A DNA stretch of 64,000 nt. Origin: Klebsiella quasipneumoniae subsp. quasipneumoniae (GTDB lineage Bacteria; Pseudomonadota; Gammaproteobacteria; Enterobacterales; Enterobacteriaceae). Position 1 is the first letter of the stretch. Every line of letters begins with the position of its first letter. Where the stretch lies: NCBI RefSeq assembly GCF_020525925.1, contig NZ_CP084876.1, positions 4,030,001-4,094,000 on the forward strand. The letters are read 5' to 3'. The notes beneath the pieces are model-generated. The model saw only the letters and a program-made list of their open reading frames with translations. It did not search any database and was not told the origin of the DNA. Below are positions 53,212 to 60,938 of the stretch, piece by piece. The position numbers and the translations under genes were made by a program.

Positions 53212-53826
53212 TCAGGAGACGCTCTCCCGGGGAGTGCTGACCGCCCGGCGGCGGACGGGCTGGCTGAACCACGGCAGGCACAGCTGGATCAGCGGCCCAA
53301 TCGACAGCGCGTAAATGACGGTTCCGACGCCAAACTTGCCCCCCAGCAGACAGCCAATCAGCAACACGGAGAGCTCGATCGCCGTACGGATACCGCGCAA
53401 TGACCAGCCGGTGCGAGCGTGCAGGCCGGTCATCAGGCCATCGCGCGGACCCGGGCCAAAGCCCGCGCCAATGTACATCCCGGTGGCGATAGCGTTCATC
53501 ACAATCGCCACCACCAGCAGCGCACTGCGCGCCACCAGCGACTCCAGCGGAGGCAGGACGGCCAGCGTGGCGTCCGCCGCCAGCCCCAGCACGATAACAT
53601 TACTCACCGTGCCGAGCCCCGGCATCTGCCGAATCGGGATCCATAGCAGCAGCACCGCGGCGCCGGTCAGGATAATCACGGTCCCGAAACTGATCCCCAG
53701 CTGTTTAGCCACCCCAAGATGAAAAACGTCCCACGGATCGGCGCCGAGATTAGCATGCACGAAGAGCGCCGTGGACACGCCGTAGAGCACCAGACCGATA
53801 TATAACTGCAGCAGGCGACGAAGCAT
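53212..53826 (-). CDS. YczE/YitT-family membrane protein
   Basis: Polytopic membrane protein of 204 residues, about five or six segments (starting LLQLYIGLVLYGVSTALFVHANLGADPWDVFHLGVAKQLG). The GADPWDVFHLG and GFGPGPRDGLMTGL motifs are characteristic of the YczE group. Substrate unknown. It is divergent from a MocR-family regulator 88 bp away; the same pairing (yczR-yczE) is known in Firmicutes, so the regulator probably controls this gene. Confidence 0.85.
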   Translation of the reverse strand: MLRRLLQLYIGLVLYGVSTALFVHANLGADPWDVFHLGVAKQLGISFGTVIILTGAAVLLLWIPIRQMPGLGTVSNVIVLGLAADATLAVLPPLESLVARSALLVVAIVMNAIATGMYIGAGFGPGPRDGLMTGLHARTGWSLRGIRTAIELSVLLIGCLLGGKFGVGTVIYALSIGPLIQLCLPWFSQPVRRRAVSTPRESVS

Positions 53827-53914
53827 ATTTTTTCCTCAACATCATTGCGAATGCCCTCATCATCAGCAAAAATGGACTGATAATTAATGGCCAGTTTTGG
53901 AAAAGTGGATCGCT

Positions 53915-55342
53915 ATGTCAGCCCGACGCTTTGGAACACAGTCCCTGGTACGCCTGCTTGGCAACTGGCAGGAGTCCAGTTCCCGCACACCGCTATGGCG
54001 CCAGCTGGCGGAAGCGCTCCGCCTGCTGATCCTCGATGGCCGTCTGACGCTACAGACGCGCCTGCCCGGCGAGCGCGAGCTGGCGGCAGCCCTCAACGTC
54101 AGCCGGACGACCATCGCCAGCGCCCTCGGCCAGCTGCGGGAGGAGGGGTTTCTCCATAGCCGCCAGGGGAGCGGGTCGCGCATTGTCCTGCCGGAACGCC
54201 CTGCCGATCTGCCGCCGCACTCTGCGACCCCCTCGACGATCAATCTCTCTACCGCTGCCCTCAGCGCCGGTCCGGAGGTCCATCAGGCCTTCCAGCACGC
54301 CATGACCCTGCTGCCGCCCTATCTCACCCAGACCGGCTACGATCAGCAGGGGCTCCCGGTGCTGCGGGAAGCGATTGCCCGGCGCTACAGCGAACGTGGC
54401 CTGCCGACGCGGCCCGATGAAGTGATGGTGGTCAACGGCGCGCTCAGCGCCTTCGCGCTGATCCTGCGTCTGTTCACCGGCCCCGGTGACCGGGTGGTCA
54501 TTGACGCCCCGACCTATCCAATGGCCATCAGCGCCATTCAGGGCGCCTCCTGCCGGCCCGTCGGGGTCGCACTCCCCCAGCAGGGATGGGACTGCGATGG
54601 ATTAGCGGCGACCATTGCGCAGACCGCGCCGCGTCTGGCATGGCTGATGCCGGATTTTCACAACCCTACCGGGCGCTGTATGGATGCCCCTACCCGCCAG
54701 CGGGTCGCGGACATCGCGGCCAGGACGCGAACAACGCTGGTGATCGATGAGACCATGGTCGACCTCTGGTATAACGCCCCGCCCCCGCCGCCGCTGGCCT
54801 GCTTTAATCCCGATGCCGCGGTGATCACTATCGGTTCGGCCGGGAAAAGTTTCTGGGGGGGACTGCGCATCGGCTGGATCCGCGCCAGCGCGCGAACGAT
54901 CGCCTCGCTGATTCAGGCCCGCGACTCTCTGGACCTGGGTACGCCGCTGCTGGAGCAGTTGGCCTGCAGCTGGCTGCTGGCAAACGCCGCCACGCTGCTG
55001 CCGCCGCGACGGGAGATGCTGCAGGCGCGCCGGGACATGTGCGAAGTGCTGATGAAAGAGTATTTTCCCCGCTGGCGCTTTACGCCACCGGAAGGCGGAC
55101 TCTCTTTTTGGGTGGAACTCCCTGACATGCTGGCCACCCTGTTCTCTGCGCGGGCGGAAAGCCAGGGGATCCATATCGGCACCGGGACGCGGTTTGGTCT
55201 GGAGGGCGCGTTCGATCGCTATTTACGTCTGCCGTTTACCTTGCCGGACGAAGCATTGCGCCAGGCCTTCTCCACGCTACAACCATTGTGGCATAGCCTT
55301 GCAGAACAGCGGGAAAATACGCGTTTGCGGAAAATAATATAA
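53915..55342 (+). CDS. MocR/GntR-family regulator, YczR-like
   Basis: 475-residue fusion of an N-terminal GntR winged helix (about 20-90: PLWRQLAEALRLLILDGRLTLQTRLPGERELAAALNVSRTTIASALGQLREEGFL) with a class I aminotransferase-like PLP domain; the PLP Lys is expected in TIGSAGKSFWGGLRIGW. ATG 53915 was preferred to the in-frame TTG 53897 because GTGGA precedes it. It is divergent from the yczE-like gene. Such regulators bind PLP or an amine effector; the effector here is unknown. Confidence 0.85.
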   Translation: MSARRFGTQSLVRLLGNWQESSSRTPLWRQLAEALRLLILDGRLTLQTRLPGERELAAALNVSRTTIASALGQLREEGFLHSRQGSGSRIVLPERPADLPPHSATPSTINLSTAALSAGPEVHQAFQHAMTLLPPYLTQTGYDQQGLPVLREAIARRYSERGLPTRPDEVMVVNGALSAFALILRLFTGPGDRVVIDAPTYPMAISAIQGASCRPVGVALPQQGWDCDGLAATIAQTAPRLAWLMPDFHNPTGRCMDAPTRQRVADIAARTRTTLVIDETMVDLWYNAPPPPPLACFNPDAAVITIGSAGKSFWGGLRIGWIRASARTIASLIQARDSLDLGTPLLEQLACSWLLANAATLLPPRREMLQARRDMCEVLMKEYFPRWRFTPPEGGLSFWVELPDMLATLFSARAESQGIHIGTGTRFGLEGAFDRYLRLPFTLPDEALRQAFSTLQPLWHSLAEQRENTRLRKII

Positions 55343-55351
55343 GAAAATATC

Positions 55352-55373
55352 GACGGGCTGGCTTCAGCCCGTC
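55352..55373. terminator. Hairpin after the yczR-like gene
   Basis: GACGGGCTG pairs with CAGCCCGTC around a GCTT loop, 9 nt after the stop codon. Only short A/T runs flank it. Confidence 0.5.
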
Positions 55374-55476
55374 AAAAGTCCGTCATCCATGAGGTATATG
55401 AGATGTTTTTATAAAATTGCCTGGGTATCCTGCCATCTGGTTATGGCAACCCGGTGACGGAAATAAGGCAATTTCA

Positions 55477-55692
55477 TTAATGCTGGCGCGGAATAGGAAA
55501 CCCTTTCAGGGAAATAATAAAGCCATCTTCATCTTTTTTAATTTTAGCGCCGGTGTCACACCAGTCGGAGGCAATGCGAAAGAACTCATCACTACCGATA
55601 TTCCAGTTCAGGCGGACGTGTTTTACGTATCCTGAGCGCAACATATCGCAGGCTTCGCTATAGTTGCTGGCTGTAGAGAATTGTTGTTTCAT
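55477..55692 (-). CDS. Unrecognised 71-residue protein, second gene of a coupled pair
   Basis: I do not recognise this protein. It begins MKQQFSTASNYSEACDMLRSGYV and ends ISLKGFPIPRQH; it has two cysteines, no membrane segment, and a mix of charged and aromatic residues. Its ATG overlaps the stop of the upstream ribbon-helix-helix gene by ATGA, so the two are translationally coupled. Size, order and coupling resemble toxin-antitoxin bicistrons, but no toxin family motif is visible, so this is only a possibility. Confidence 0.65.
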   Translation of the reverse strand: MKQQFSTASNYSEACDMLRSGYVKHVRLNWNIGSDEFFRIASDWCDTGAKIKKDEDGFIISLKGFPIPRQH

Positions 55693-55946
55693 TTTTTCTT
55701 CTTCAGAAGTTTTCTTAATGCTTTGATTTCTTTAGGGGTTAATGGCGTCGCTTCCTCTTCGGTATGCTGGCTGTCAATGTCCTCTTCCGTCACCCCCGCC
55801 TCACCTGCTGATGCCTCCAGCTGAAAAGCCAGCTGCAGCAGCTTTTCCGTTGCCGTACCCAGGTTCTCGTTATTCACTTCCGCATAATGACGCAACTTCT
55901 CTTTTAACTCAGCGTCAATTTTTACATTCAAAACCACTGTGGTCAT
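55689..55946 (-). CDS. Probable ribbon-helix-helix (CopG/Arc-like) small protein
   Basis: 85-residue protein, first gene of a two-gene unit. The N-terminal 45 residues read as a strand plus two helices (TTVVLNVKIDAELKEKLRHY, LGTATEKLLQLAFQL), the layout of Arc/CopG/ParD DNA-binding domains. An acidic linker (TEEDIDSQHTEEEAT) and a basic tail (KALRKLLKKKK) follow. No name can be given. It might autoregulate the operon, as antitoxins do; this is inference. Confidence 0.68.
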   Translation of the reverse strand: MTTVVLNVKIDAELKEKLRHYAEVNNENLGTATEKLLQLAFQLEASAGEAGVTEEDIDSQHTEEEATPLTPKEIKALRKLLKKKK

Positions 55947-56245
55947 AGCTACGCTTCCCGTGCAATAAAATCATCATAATTAATACACGAAGTTAACATG
56001 CTGATCCAGAGATATATTTATAGCATGGATCTGGCAACAAATTCCCAGCAATAAGATGCGCTTTGTTTATGACACGAAAATGACATTAATATTGCAGTAG
56101 CATTTCAGATTTATGACAAGTCAATATTATGGAATAAAAACGGGTTGTTTTAGCAACAAAAAATAATATGTGATCTGTATCAGGTATTAAATATAGCAGG
56201 AATAAAGACCGGGAAAATATAAGGGATATATCATGAGGGCGAAAT
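55947..56245. other. AT-rich intergenic region between small-gene pair and ffs
   Basis: About 300 bp, markedly AT-rich (runs such as AATATTGCAGTAGCATTTCAG and AAAAAATAATATGTG). It should contain the promoter of the 55.9-kb gene pair. I see no gene, repeat or further RNA in it. Confidence 0.5.
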
Positions 56246-56359
56246 GGGTGGGGGCCCTGCCAGCTACATCCCGGCACACACGTCGTCTGCTCTGGCTGCT
56301 TCCTTCCGGACCTGACCTGGTAAACAGAGTAGCGTTGCGGGAGAACCAACAGAGCCCCC
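56246..56359 (-). ncRNA. ffs: 4.5S RNA of the signal recognition particle
   Basis: Essential RNA scaffold that binds Ffh to form the bacterial signal recognition particle. On the minus strand it starts GGGGGCUCUGUUGGUU and ends CAGGGCCCCCACCC; 114 nt, the E. coli size. The SRP hallmark CAGGUCAGGUCCGGAAGGAAG forms the GGAA tetraloop and Ffh-binding asymmetric loop. A few compensated changes from E. coli lie in the middle stem. A 5' leader of about 26 nt is expected to be removed by RNase P. Confidence 0.97.
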
Positions 56360-56391
56360 ATTGAGAGCGTTGTTACCCAACGCGCTGGCGC

Positions 56392-56420
56392 ATTATCCCT
56401 GCTGACCTGGTGAATTGCAA
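56392..56420 (-). promoter_or_regulatory. Promoter of ffs
   Basis: On the minus strand, -35 TTGCAA (56420-56415), a 17-bp spacer and -10 GATAAT (56397-56392) are followed by the GC-rich discriminator GCGCC typical of stable-RNA promoters. Transcription would start near 56385. Confidence 0.75.
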
Positions 56421-56592
56421 GCGCGCCCCGACTGCCTGCTGGTTTATTGCGCAATAACGCGAATAAAACCAGTCACTCACGCTCAATCTGTGAGAGTGAG
56501 AGCGTGCGCTCAGCACACTGCCGGGATATCCACCATACTTATCCACCTTATGTTCTCTTTTATCATCAGCGCATTGTCTCTACGGTAATCGA

Positions 56593-57000
56593 ATGACTGA
56601 CTCATCACCACAGACCATCACTCTGCCTTTGCCCGCCATTGAAGGGATGACCATCGCCTTTCAGGGGGTGAATTATCTGCGCCCTGAAAAAATGCTCGAC
56701 TTCGTGACTATCAGTCAGGCGCCGGTGCGGGCGGTCACGCCGCTGGCGCTGCTCTATTCCACCGTTGGCGTGCTGCGTCAGGTGGAACTGCGCAAGCTAC
56801 CGGTCTACATCAGCGGTCGGGTGGTCTACCCCATCTCGTCGCTGACCATGCCGGGCCTGCGCGCGAAGCTGATCATCAACGCCACCTCGCAGCGGTTAAA
56901 ATTCCTGGAGAGCCTCATCGCCAGTTCACCTTCCGACAATGTCCATGGCATGCAGATCCTCGGCCTGGCCCTGACGTTCACCGTCGAACAGCCCGCCTGA
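56593..57000 (+). CDS. Unrecognised 135-residue protein between ffs and atl
   Basis: I do not recognise this protein, and E. coli has none at this position. It begins MTDSSPQTITLPLPAIEGMTIAFQG and ends GLALTFTVEQPA. Alternating hydrophobic residues suggest a beta-rich soluble fold; there is no signal peptide, cysteine or membrane helix. The ribosome site is weak (ACGGTAA). Codon use resembles the neighbours, which supports a real gene. A 32-bp perfect palindrome begins inside its last codons. Confidence 0.6.
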   Translation: MTDSSPQTITLPLPAIEGMTIAFQGVNYLRPEKMLDFVTISQAPVRAVTPLALLYSTVGVLRQVELRKLPVYISGRVVYPISSLTMPGLRAKLIINATSQRLKFLESLIASSPSDNVHGMQILGLALTFTVEQPA

Positions 57001-57028
57001 TCTGCAGGCTGTACAGCCTGCAGATCAG
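56997..57028. repeat. 32-bp perfect palindrome over a stop codon
   Basis: A spacer-free palindrome whose left half is CTGATCTGCAGGCTGT and whose right half is its exact reverse complement. It includes the stop codon of the upstream ORF (56998-57000). It may act as a terminator with the weak T stretch ending near 57050, or as a protein site between the two genes. Confidence 0.75.
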
Positions 57029-57065
57029 CGCTTATGCTGGCATTTTTCGGGTAACAGGACTGAAT

Positions 57066-57377
57066 ATGGATCCGCTCGATACATTTCCCCAACGTGTCTG
57101 GCACATTGTGGCGTCAATACCGGAAGGGTATGTCACGACCTATGGCGATGTCGCCAGGCTGGCCGGTTCTCCGCGCGCGGCGCGCCAGGTGGGCGGTGTG
57201 CTGAAGCGTCTGCCGGAAGGGTCCACTCTGCCCTGGCATCGGGTGGTCAATCGCCATGGCGATATCTCCCTCACCGGCCCCGATCTGCAGCGGCAGCGTC
57301 AGGCATTGCTGGCCGAAGGGGTACAGGTCTCCGGCAGCGGCCATATCGATCTCCAGCACTATCGCTGGGTTTACTGA
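57066..57377 (+). CDS. atl: Alkyltransferase-like DNA repair protein Atl (YbaZ)
   Basis: MGMT-like protein that binds O6-alkylguanine without removing the alkyl group and flags it for nucleotide excision repair. It has 103 residues; E. coli Atl has 129 with a longer, doubtful N-terminus. The active-site motif reads LPWHRVVNRHGDISL: Trp replaces the reactive Cys of PCHRV, which defines the Atl class. GSPRAARQVGGVLKRLPEGS forms the helix-turn-helix and arginine finger. It is convergent with ybaY. Confidence 0.95.
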   Translation: MDPLDTFPQRVWHIVASIPEGYVTTYGDVARLAGSPRAARQVGGVLKRLPEGSTLPWHRVVNRHGDISLTGPDLQRQRQALLAEGVQVSGSGHIDLQHYRWVY

Positions 57378-57381
57378 AGAC

Positions 57382-57406
57382 AAAAAAAAGCCCCCATCCG
57401 GGGGCT
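57382..57406 (-). terminator. Terminator of ybaY
   Basis: Read on the minus strand, AGCCCCC pairs with GGGGGCT around a 4-nt loop and is followed by eight T. The stem also serves the 3' end of atl on the other strand. Confidence 0.92.
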
Positions 57407-57414
57407 CATCGAGC

Positions 57415-57906
57415 TTACTGTGCGACAGGCACGGCGGTCTGCTGAACCGGAACCAGCGTCAGGTCGGCATGGGTGCCCCCCTGGTTGATCACCGTCTGCA
57501 CGGTATCGGTAATGAACATCAGCTGGCCATTAACCGTAATCGCTGCGCTCAACAGAATGCGGGCGTTCGGTTGAATATCTGCCGGGTTGTAAGGCAGGGC
57601 AAAGTTAAATGGCGCCTGCTTGCCTTCGGTACGCACCGCTTTTTGCGACAATACGCGGGCTGGCGCATCTGCCAGAGAAGCATCCGACAGGGTCACCGTC
57701 AGCACCGCATCCGGCGGTAATGCGATTCTCTGGCGGATATTAATCGTCCCCGTGACGCTCGGCTGCTGCTGCGCCACGCTCAGCGTCGCAATACCGTAAG
57801 GGTCGGGTGCGGCTGCCTGAGCGGAAGAACTGGTGGAGTGGTGATTAGCACAGGCGGTCAGCGTCGCGGCGACGGCTAAGGCACTAAACATATAGGCAAA
57901 TTTCAT
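57415..57906 (-). CDS. ybaY: Lipoprotein YbaY (type III secretion pilotin-like domain)
   Basis: Predicted outer-membrane lipoprotein of 163 residues; E. coli YbaY has 190. The signal peptide ends in lipobox TLTAC with Cys19. After a Ser/Ala-rich linker comes the YbaY domain with SVTGTINIRQRIALPPDAVLTVTLSDASLADAPA and PFNFALPYNPADIQPNARILLSAAI, a beta-sandwich related to pilotins such as GspS/MxiM. Function is not known. Confidence 0.92.
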   Translation of the reverse strand: MKFAYMFSALAVAATLTACANHHSTSSSAQAAAPDPYGIATLSVAQQQPSVTGTINIRQRIALPPDAVLTVTLSDASLADAPARVLSQKAVRTEGKQAPFNFALPYNPADIQPNARILLSAAITVNGQLMFITDTVQTVINQGGTHADLTLVPVQQTAVPVAQ

Positions 57907-58122
57907 GATGTTCTCCTTATCATCCCTTTATACCCAGGAGGATGTTCCGCCGCTTCGCCGGCAGGAACTTTCGTGTCGTCAATAAGTGTGGCACAGATCT
58001 CAGATTTCTTCCTGTTGACCGGTTGTTATTCAGATTATTACACCGATCGGACCACTTGCGATTCCAGGTTATACTTTGCCACATTACGCGCACGGCGCCG
58101 CCATTGTTAATTGAGGATAAGT

Positions 58123-58986
58123 ATGAGTCAGGCACTCTCTAACCTGCTGGCATTATTAGATCTGGAAAAAATTGAGGAAGGGTTGTTCCGTGGACAGAGC
58201 GAAGACCTGGGATTGCGCCAGGTTTTTGGCGGCCAGGTGGTGGGCCAGGCGCTGTATGCCGCAAAAGAGACCGTGCCCGTTGAACGTCTGGTGCATTCGT
58301 TTCACAGCTACTTTCTGCGCCCCGGCGACAGTCAAAAACCGATCGTCTACGATGTGGAGGTCCTGCGCGACGGCAACAGCTTTAGCGCCCGCCGGGTCGC
58401 CGCTATCCAGAACGGGAAGCCGATCTTCTATATGACCGCCTCCTTCCAGGCGCCAGAGCACGGCTATGAGCATCAGAAAGCGATGCCGGACGCCCCCTCC
58501 CCTGACGGACTTCCTTCGGAAACCGACATCGCCCGCAAGCTGGCGCATCTCCTGCCGCCGCAGGTGAAAGACAAATTCCTCTGCGATAAGCCGCTGGAGA
58601 TCCGCCCGGTGGAATTTCATAACCCGATGAAAGGCCATATCGCCGAGCCGGCGCGCCAGGTCTGGCTGCGCGCCAACGGCGCCGTCCCCGACGATCTGCG
58701 CATTCATCAGTATCTGCTGGGCTATGCCTCGGACTTTAACTTCCTGCCGGTGGCGCTGCAGCCGCACGGCGTTGGTTTCCTTGAGCCCGGCATGCAGGTC
58801 GCCACCATCGACCACTCAATGTGGTTCCATCGGCCGTTTAATATCAATGAGTGGCTGCTGTACAGCGTTGAAAGCACCTCGGCCTCCAGCGCCCGCGGCT
58901 TCGTTCGCGGCGAGTTTTACACGCAGGATGGCACGCTGGTTGCCTCAACGGTCCAGGAAGGGGTGATGCGCAACCGCAACGCATAA
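58123..58986 (+). CDS. tesB: Acyl-CoA thioesterase II TesB
   Basis: Cytoplasmic thioesterase that hydrolyses medium- and long-chain acyl-CoA. ATG at 58123 ([24 protein letters not shown]) follows AGGATAA and gives 287 residues (E. coli 286). Double hotdog fold: first half with [19 protein letters not shown] and [13 protein letters not shown], second half with [19 protein letters not shown] (catalytic Asp) and [21 protein letters not shown]. It is transcribed alone and is convergent with amtB. Confidence 0.96.
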   Translation: MSQALSNLLALLDLEKIEEGLFRGQSEDLGLRQVFGGQVVGQALYAAKETVPVERLVHSFHSYFLRPGDSQKPIVYDVEVLRDGNSFSARRVAAIQNGKPIFYMTASFQAPEHGYEHQKAMPDAPSPDGLPSETDIARKLAHLLPPQVKDKFLCDKPLEIRPVEFHNPMKGHIAEPARQVWLRANGAVPDDLRIHQYLLGYASDFNFLPVALQPHGVGFLEPGMQVATIDHSMWFHRPFNINEWLLYSVESTSASSARGFVRGEFYTQDGTLVASTVQEGVMRNRNA

Positions 58987-59013
58987 AAAAGCCTCCCTGA
59001 CGGGAGGCTTTTT
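58985..59013. terminator. Bidirectional terminator between tesB and amtB
   Basis: AAAAAAGCCTCCC pairs with GGGAGGCTTTTT around a TGAC loop. T-runs on both strands let it end both tesB and glnK-amtB transcripts. Confidence 0.93.
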
Positions 59014-59036
59014 GCTACATGGAGAAGGGTTTTCTG

Positions 59037-60323
59037 TCAGGCGTTGTAGGCGTTTTCGCCATGGCTGTTGACGTCCAGCCCTTCGCGCTCCTGCTCTTCC
59101 GGTACGCGTAGCCCTACGGTCATATCCGCCACTTTGTAGCCGATGAAAGCGACGACGCCGGACCAGACCACGGTAATGCCGATACTTTCCAGCTGCACCA
59201 GCAGCTGATGGCCCATGGTGACGCCTTCCGCATAACCGACGCCGCCCAGAGAAGCCGCCGCGAAGATACCGGTCAGGATACAGCCGACGATGCCGCAGAC
59301 GCCGTGGACGCCGAAGACGTCGCAAGGGTCATCCACACGCAGCCAGCGTTTCAGCGCAGTCACGCCCCAGATGCCCGCCAGGCCAGAGGCGATACCGACG
59401 ATCAGCGCGCCGCCGACACCGATATAACCACACGCCGGCGTAACGCCAACCAGACCGGCAATTGCCCCGGAGCAGGCGCCCAGCAGTGAAGGTTTGCCGC
59501 GCAGAGCCCATTCGCCAAAGGTCCACGCCAGGATAGCCGCGGCGGTCGCCACGACGGTGTTAACGAACGCCAGGGCCGCGATTTCATTCGCTGCGCTGGC
59601 AGAGCCGGCGTTGAAGCCGAACCAGCCCACATAGAGGATAGCGGTGCCGGTGAACACCATCGGCAGGTTATGCGGTTTGAACGCTTCTTTGCCGAAGCCC
59701 ACGCGTTTGCCCATCATATAGGCGCCCACCAGCCCGGCGACCGCGGCGTTGATGTGCACAACGGTGCCGCCGGCGAAATCCAGCGCGCCATGGGTCGCCA
59801 GCAGACCGCCGCCCCAGACCATATGCGCAATCGGCACGTAGGAGAGCGTCATCCACACTACCACGAAAATCAGCACCGCGGAGAAACGGATACGTTCAGC
59901 CAGCGCGCCGACGATCAGCCCGACGGTGATGCAGGCGAACGAGCCCTGGAAGGCGACGTGGATATACTGATAGAAGGTGCCCATCAGCGCTTTCAGTTCA
60001 ATATTTTTCAGCATTACCCAGTCAAAGCTGCCGAAGAAGCTGCCGCCGGTGCCGAAGGCCAGGGTATAGCCATAAATGACCCACAGTACGCAGACGAGGC
60101 CAAAGGTGACAATCACCTGCGTCAGCATGGAAAGAACGTTCTTACCGCGGATCAGCCCGCCGTAAAACAGCGCAATCCCCGGGATAGTCATAAACAGAAC
60201 CAGCGCGGTGCAAATCATCATAAACGCATTATCGGCTTTGTCCGCCACCGCAGGCGCGGCCATCGCCAGCCCCGGAAGAAGGGCTAACGCCCCCAGACCC
60301 GATTTCATTGTTGCCATTTTCAT
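59037..60323 (-). CDS. amtB: Ammonium transporter AmtB
   Basis: Trimeric inner-membrane ammonium channel. ATG at 60323 (MKMATMKSGLGALALLPG) gives 428 residues, the E. coli length, with a cleavable signal peptide ending GLAMAAPA. It has 11 membrane segments. Pore residues are in families such as FYGGLIRGKNVLSML, GSFACITVGLIVGALAERIRFSA and the twin-histidine helices (DFAGGTVVHINAAVAGL, VFGVHGVCGIVGCIL). The C-terminal tail binds GlnK. It is 33 nt downstream of glnK and under the same nitrogen-controlled promoter. Confidence 0.97.
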   Translation of the reverse strand: MKMATMKSGLGALALLPGLAMAAPAVADKADNAFMMICTALVLFMTIPGIALFYGGLIRGKNVLSMLTQVIVTFGLVCVLWVIYGYTLAFGTGGSFFGSFDWVMLKNIELKALMGTFYQYIHVAFQGSFACITVGLIVGALAERIRFSAVLIFVVVWMTLSYVPIAHMVWGGGLLATHGALDFAGGTVVHINAAVAGLVGAYMMGKRVGFGKEAFKPHNLPMVFTGTAILYVGWFGFNAGSASAANEIAALAFVNTVVATAAAILAWTFGEWALRGKPSLLGACSGAIAGLVGVTPACGYIGVGGALIVGIASGLAGIWGVTALKRWLRVDDPCDVFGVHGVCGIVGCILTGIFAAASLGGVGYAEGVTMGHQLLVQLESIGITVVWSGVVAFIGYKVADMTVGLRVPEEQEREGLDVNSHGENAYNA

Positions 60324-60356
60324 TGTTTCGTTCCCCATCACTGTGTGGTCTGGAAA

Positions 60357-60695
60357 TTACAGTGCCGCTTCGTCAGCTTCGCCGGTACGGATGCGAATGA
60401 CGCGCTGCAATTCAGCGACAAAAATTTTGCCGTCGCCAATTTTTCCGGTGTAAGCCGCTTTGCTGATGACATCGATAACTTCATCCAGCTGATCGTCGGC
60501 GATCGCCACATCAATCTTCACTTTTGGCAGAAAGTTGACGCTATACTCGGCGCCGCGGTAGAGCTCCGCATGACCTTTCTGACGGCCAAATCCTTTGACT
60601 TCAGTGACCGTCAGGCCCTGAATGCCGATGGAAGACAAGGCTTCACGCACGTCTTCCAGTTTGAATGGTTTGATTACCACGGTAACCAGCTTCAT
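60357..60695 (-). CDS. glnK: Nitrogen regulatory PII protein GlnK
   Basis: Trimeric PII signal protein that senses 2-oxoglutarate and ATP/ADP and blocks AmtB when ammonium returns; in Klebsiella it also relieves NifL inhibition of NifA. It has 112 residues. The T-loop Tyr51, uridylylated by GlnD, is present (RGAEYSVNF); the B-loop and C-loop (KIGDGKIFVAEL) are intact. First gene of glnK-amtB. Confidence 0.98.
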   Translation of the reverse strand: MKLVTVVIKPFKLEDVREALSSIGIQGLTVTEVKGFGRQKGHAELYRGAEYSVNFLPKVKIDVAIADDQLDEVIDVISKAAYTGKIGDGKIFVAELQRVIRIRTGEADEAAL

Positions 60696-60749
60696 AAGTC
60701 CCCTCCAGTCAGTATTCGGTAATGGCCGCAGCTAACACGATGGATATAA

Positions 60750-60765
60750 AGCAAGGGCTATGCCA
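60750..60765 (-). promoter_or_regulatory. Sigma-54 promoter of glnK-amtB
   Basis: On the minus strand TGGCATAGCCCTTGCT has the invariant GG (-24) and GC (-12) elements with the correct 10-bp spacing. It lies about 55 bp upstream of the glnK start. Confidence 0.93.
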
Positions 60766-60772
60766 GAAATGA

Positions 60773-60796
60773 AAAAAGGCCGCTGAGCGGCCCTTT
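60773..60796 (-). terminator. Terminator of mdlAB
   Basis: On the minus strand AAAGGGCCGC pairs with GCGGCC and runs into TTTTTT. It stops mdlAB transcripts just before the glnK sigma-54 promoter. Confidence 0.9.
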
Positions 60797-60859
60797 GATG
60801 GCAAAAAACAGGCGAGAGGTCAGGCATTAGCCTGCGTAAAGGCGTTTAACGGGCAAAAA

Positions 60860-60876
60860 TGCACCATGGCGGTGCA
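60860..60876. promoter_or_regulatory. NtrC enhancer site for glnK
   Basis: TGCACC-N5-GGTGCA is a perfect NtrC dyad about 100 bp upstream of the sigma-54 promoter. A weaker half-site (TTTGCACCAC) follows at about 60891-60900. The sites lie between the mdlB stop codon and its terminator. Confidence 0.9.
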
Positions 60877-60938
60877 TTTGATGTAACGTTTTTGCACCAC
60901 GACAGGCCGACCCGCCTTCGCTGCCTGCTGGTGGTGCA

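Noticed and set aside
56086..56454. 122-codon frame on the minus strand across ffs
   Set aside because: It is translated out of 4.5S RNA and its promoter; no protein is known there.
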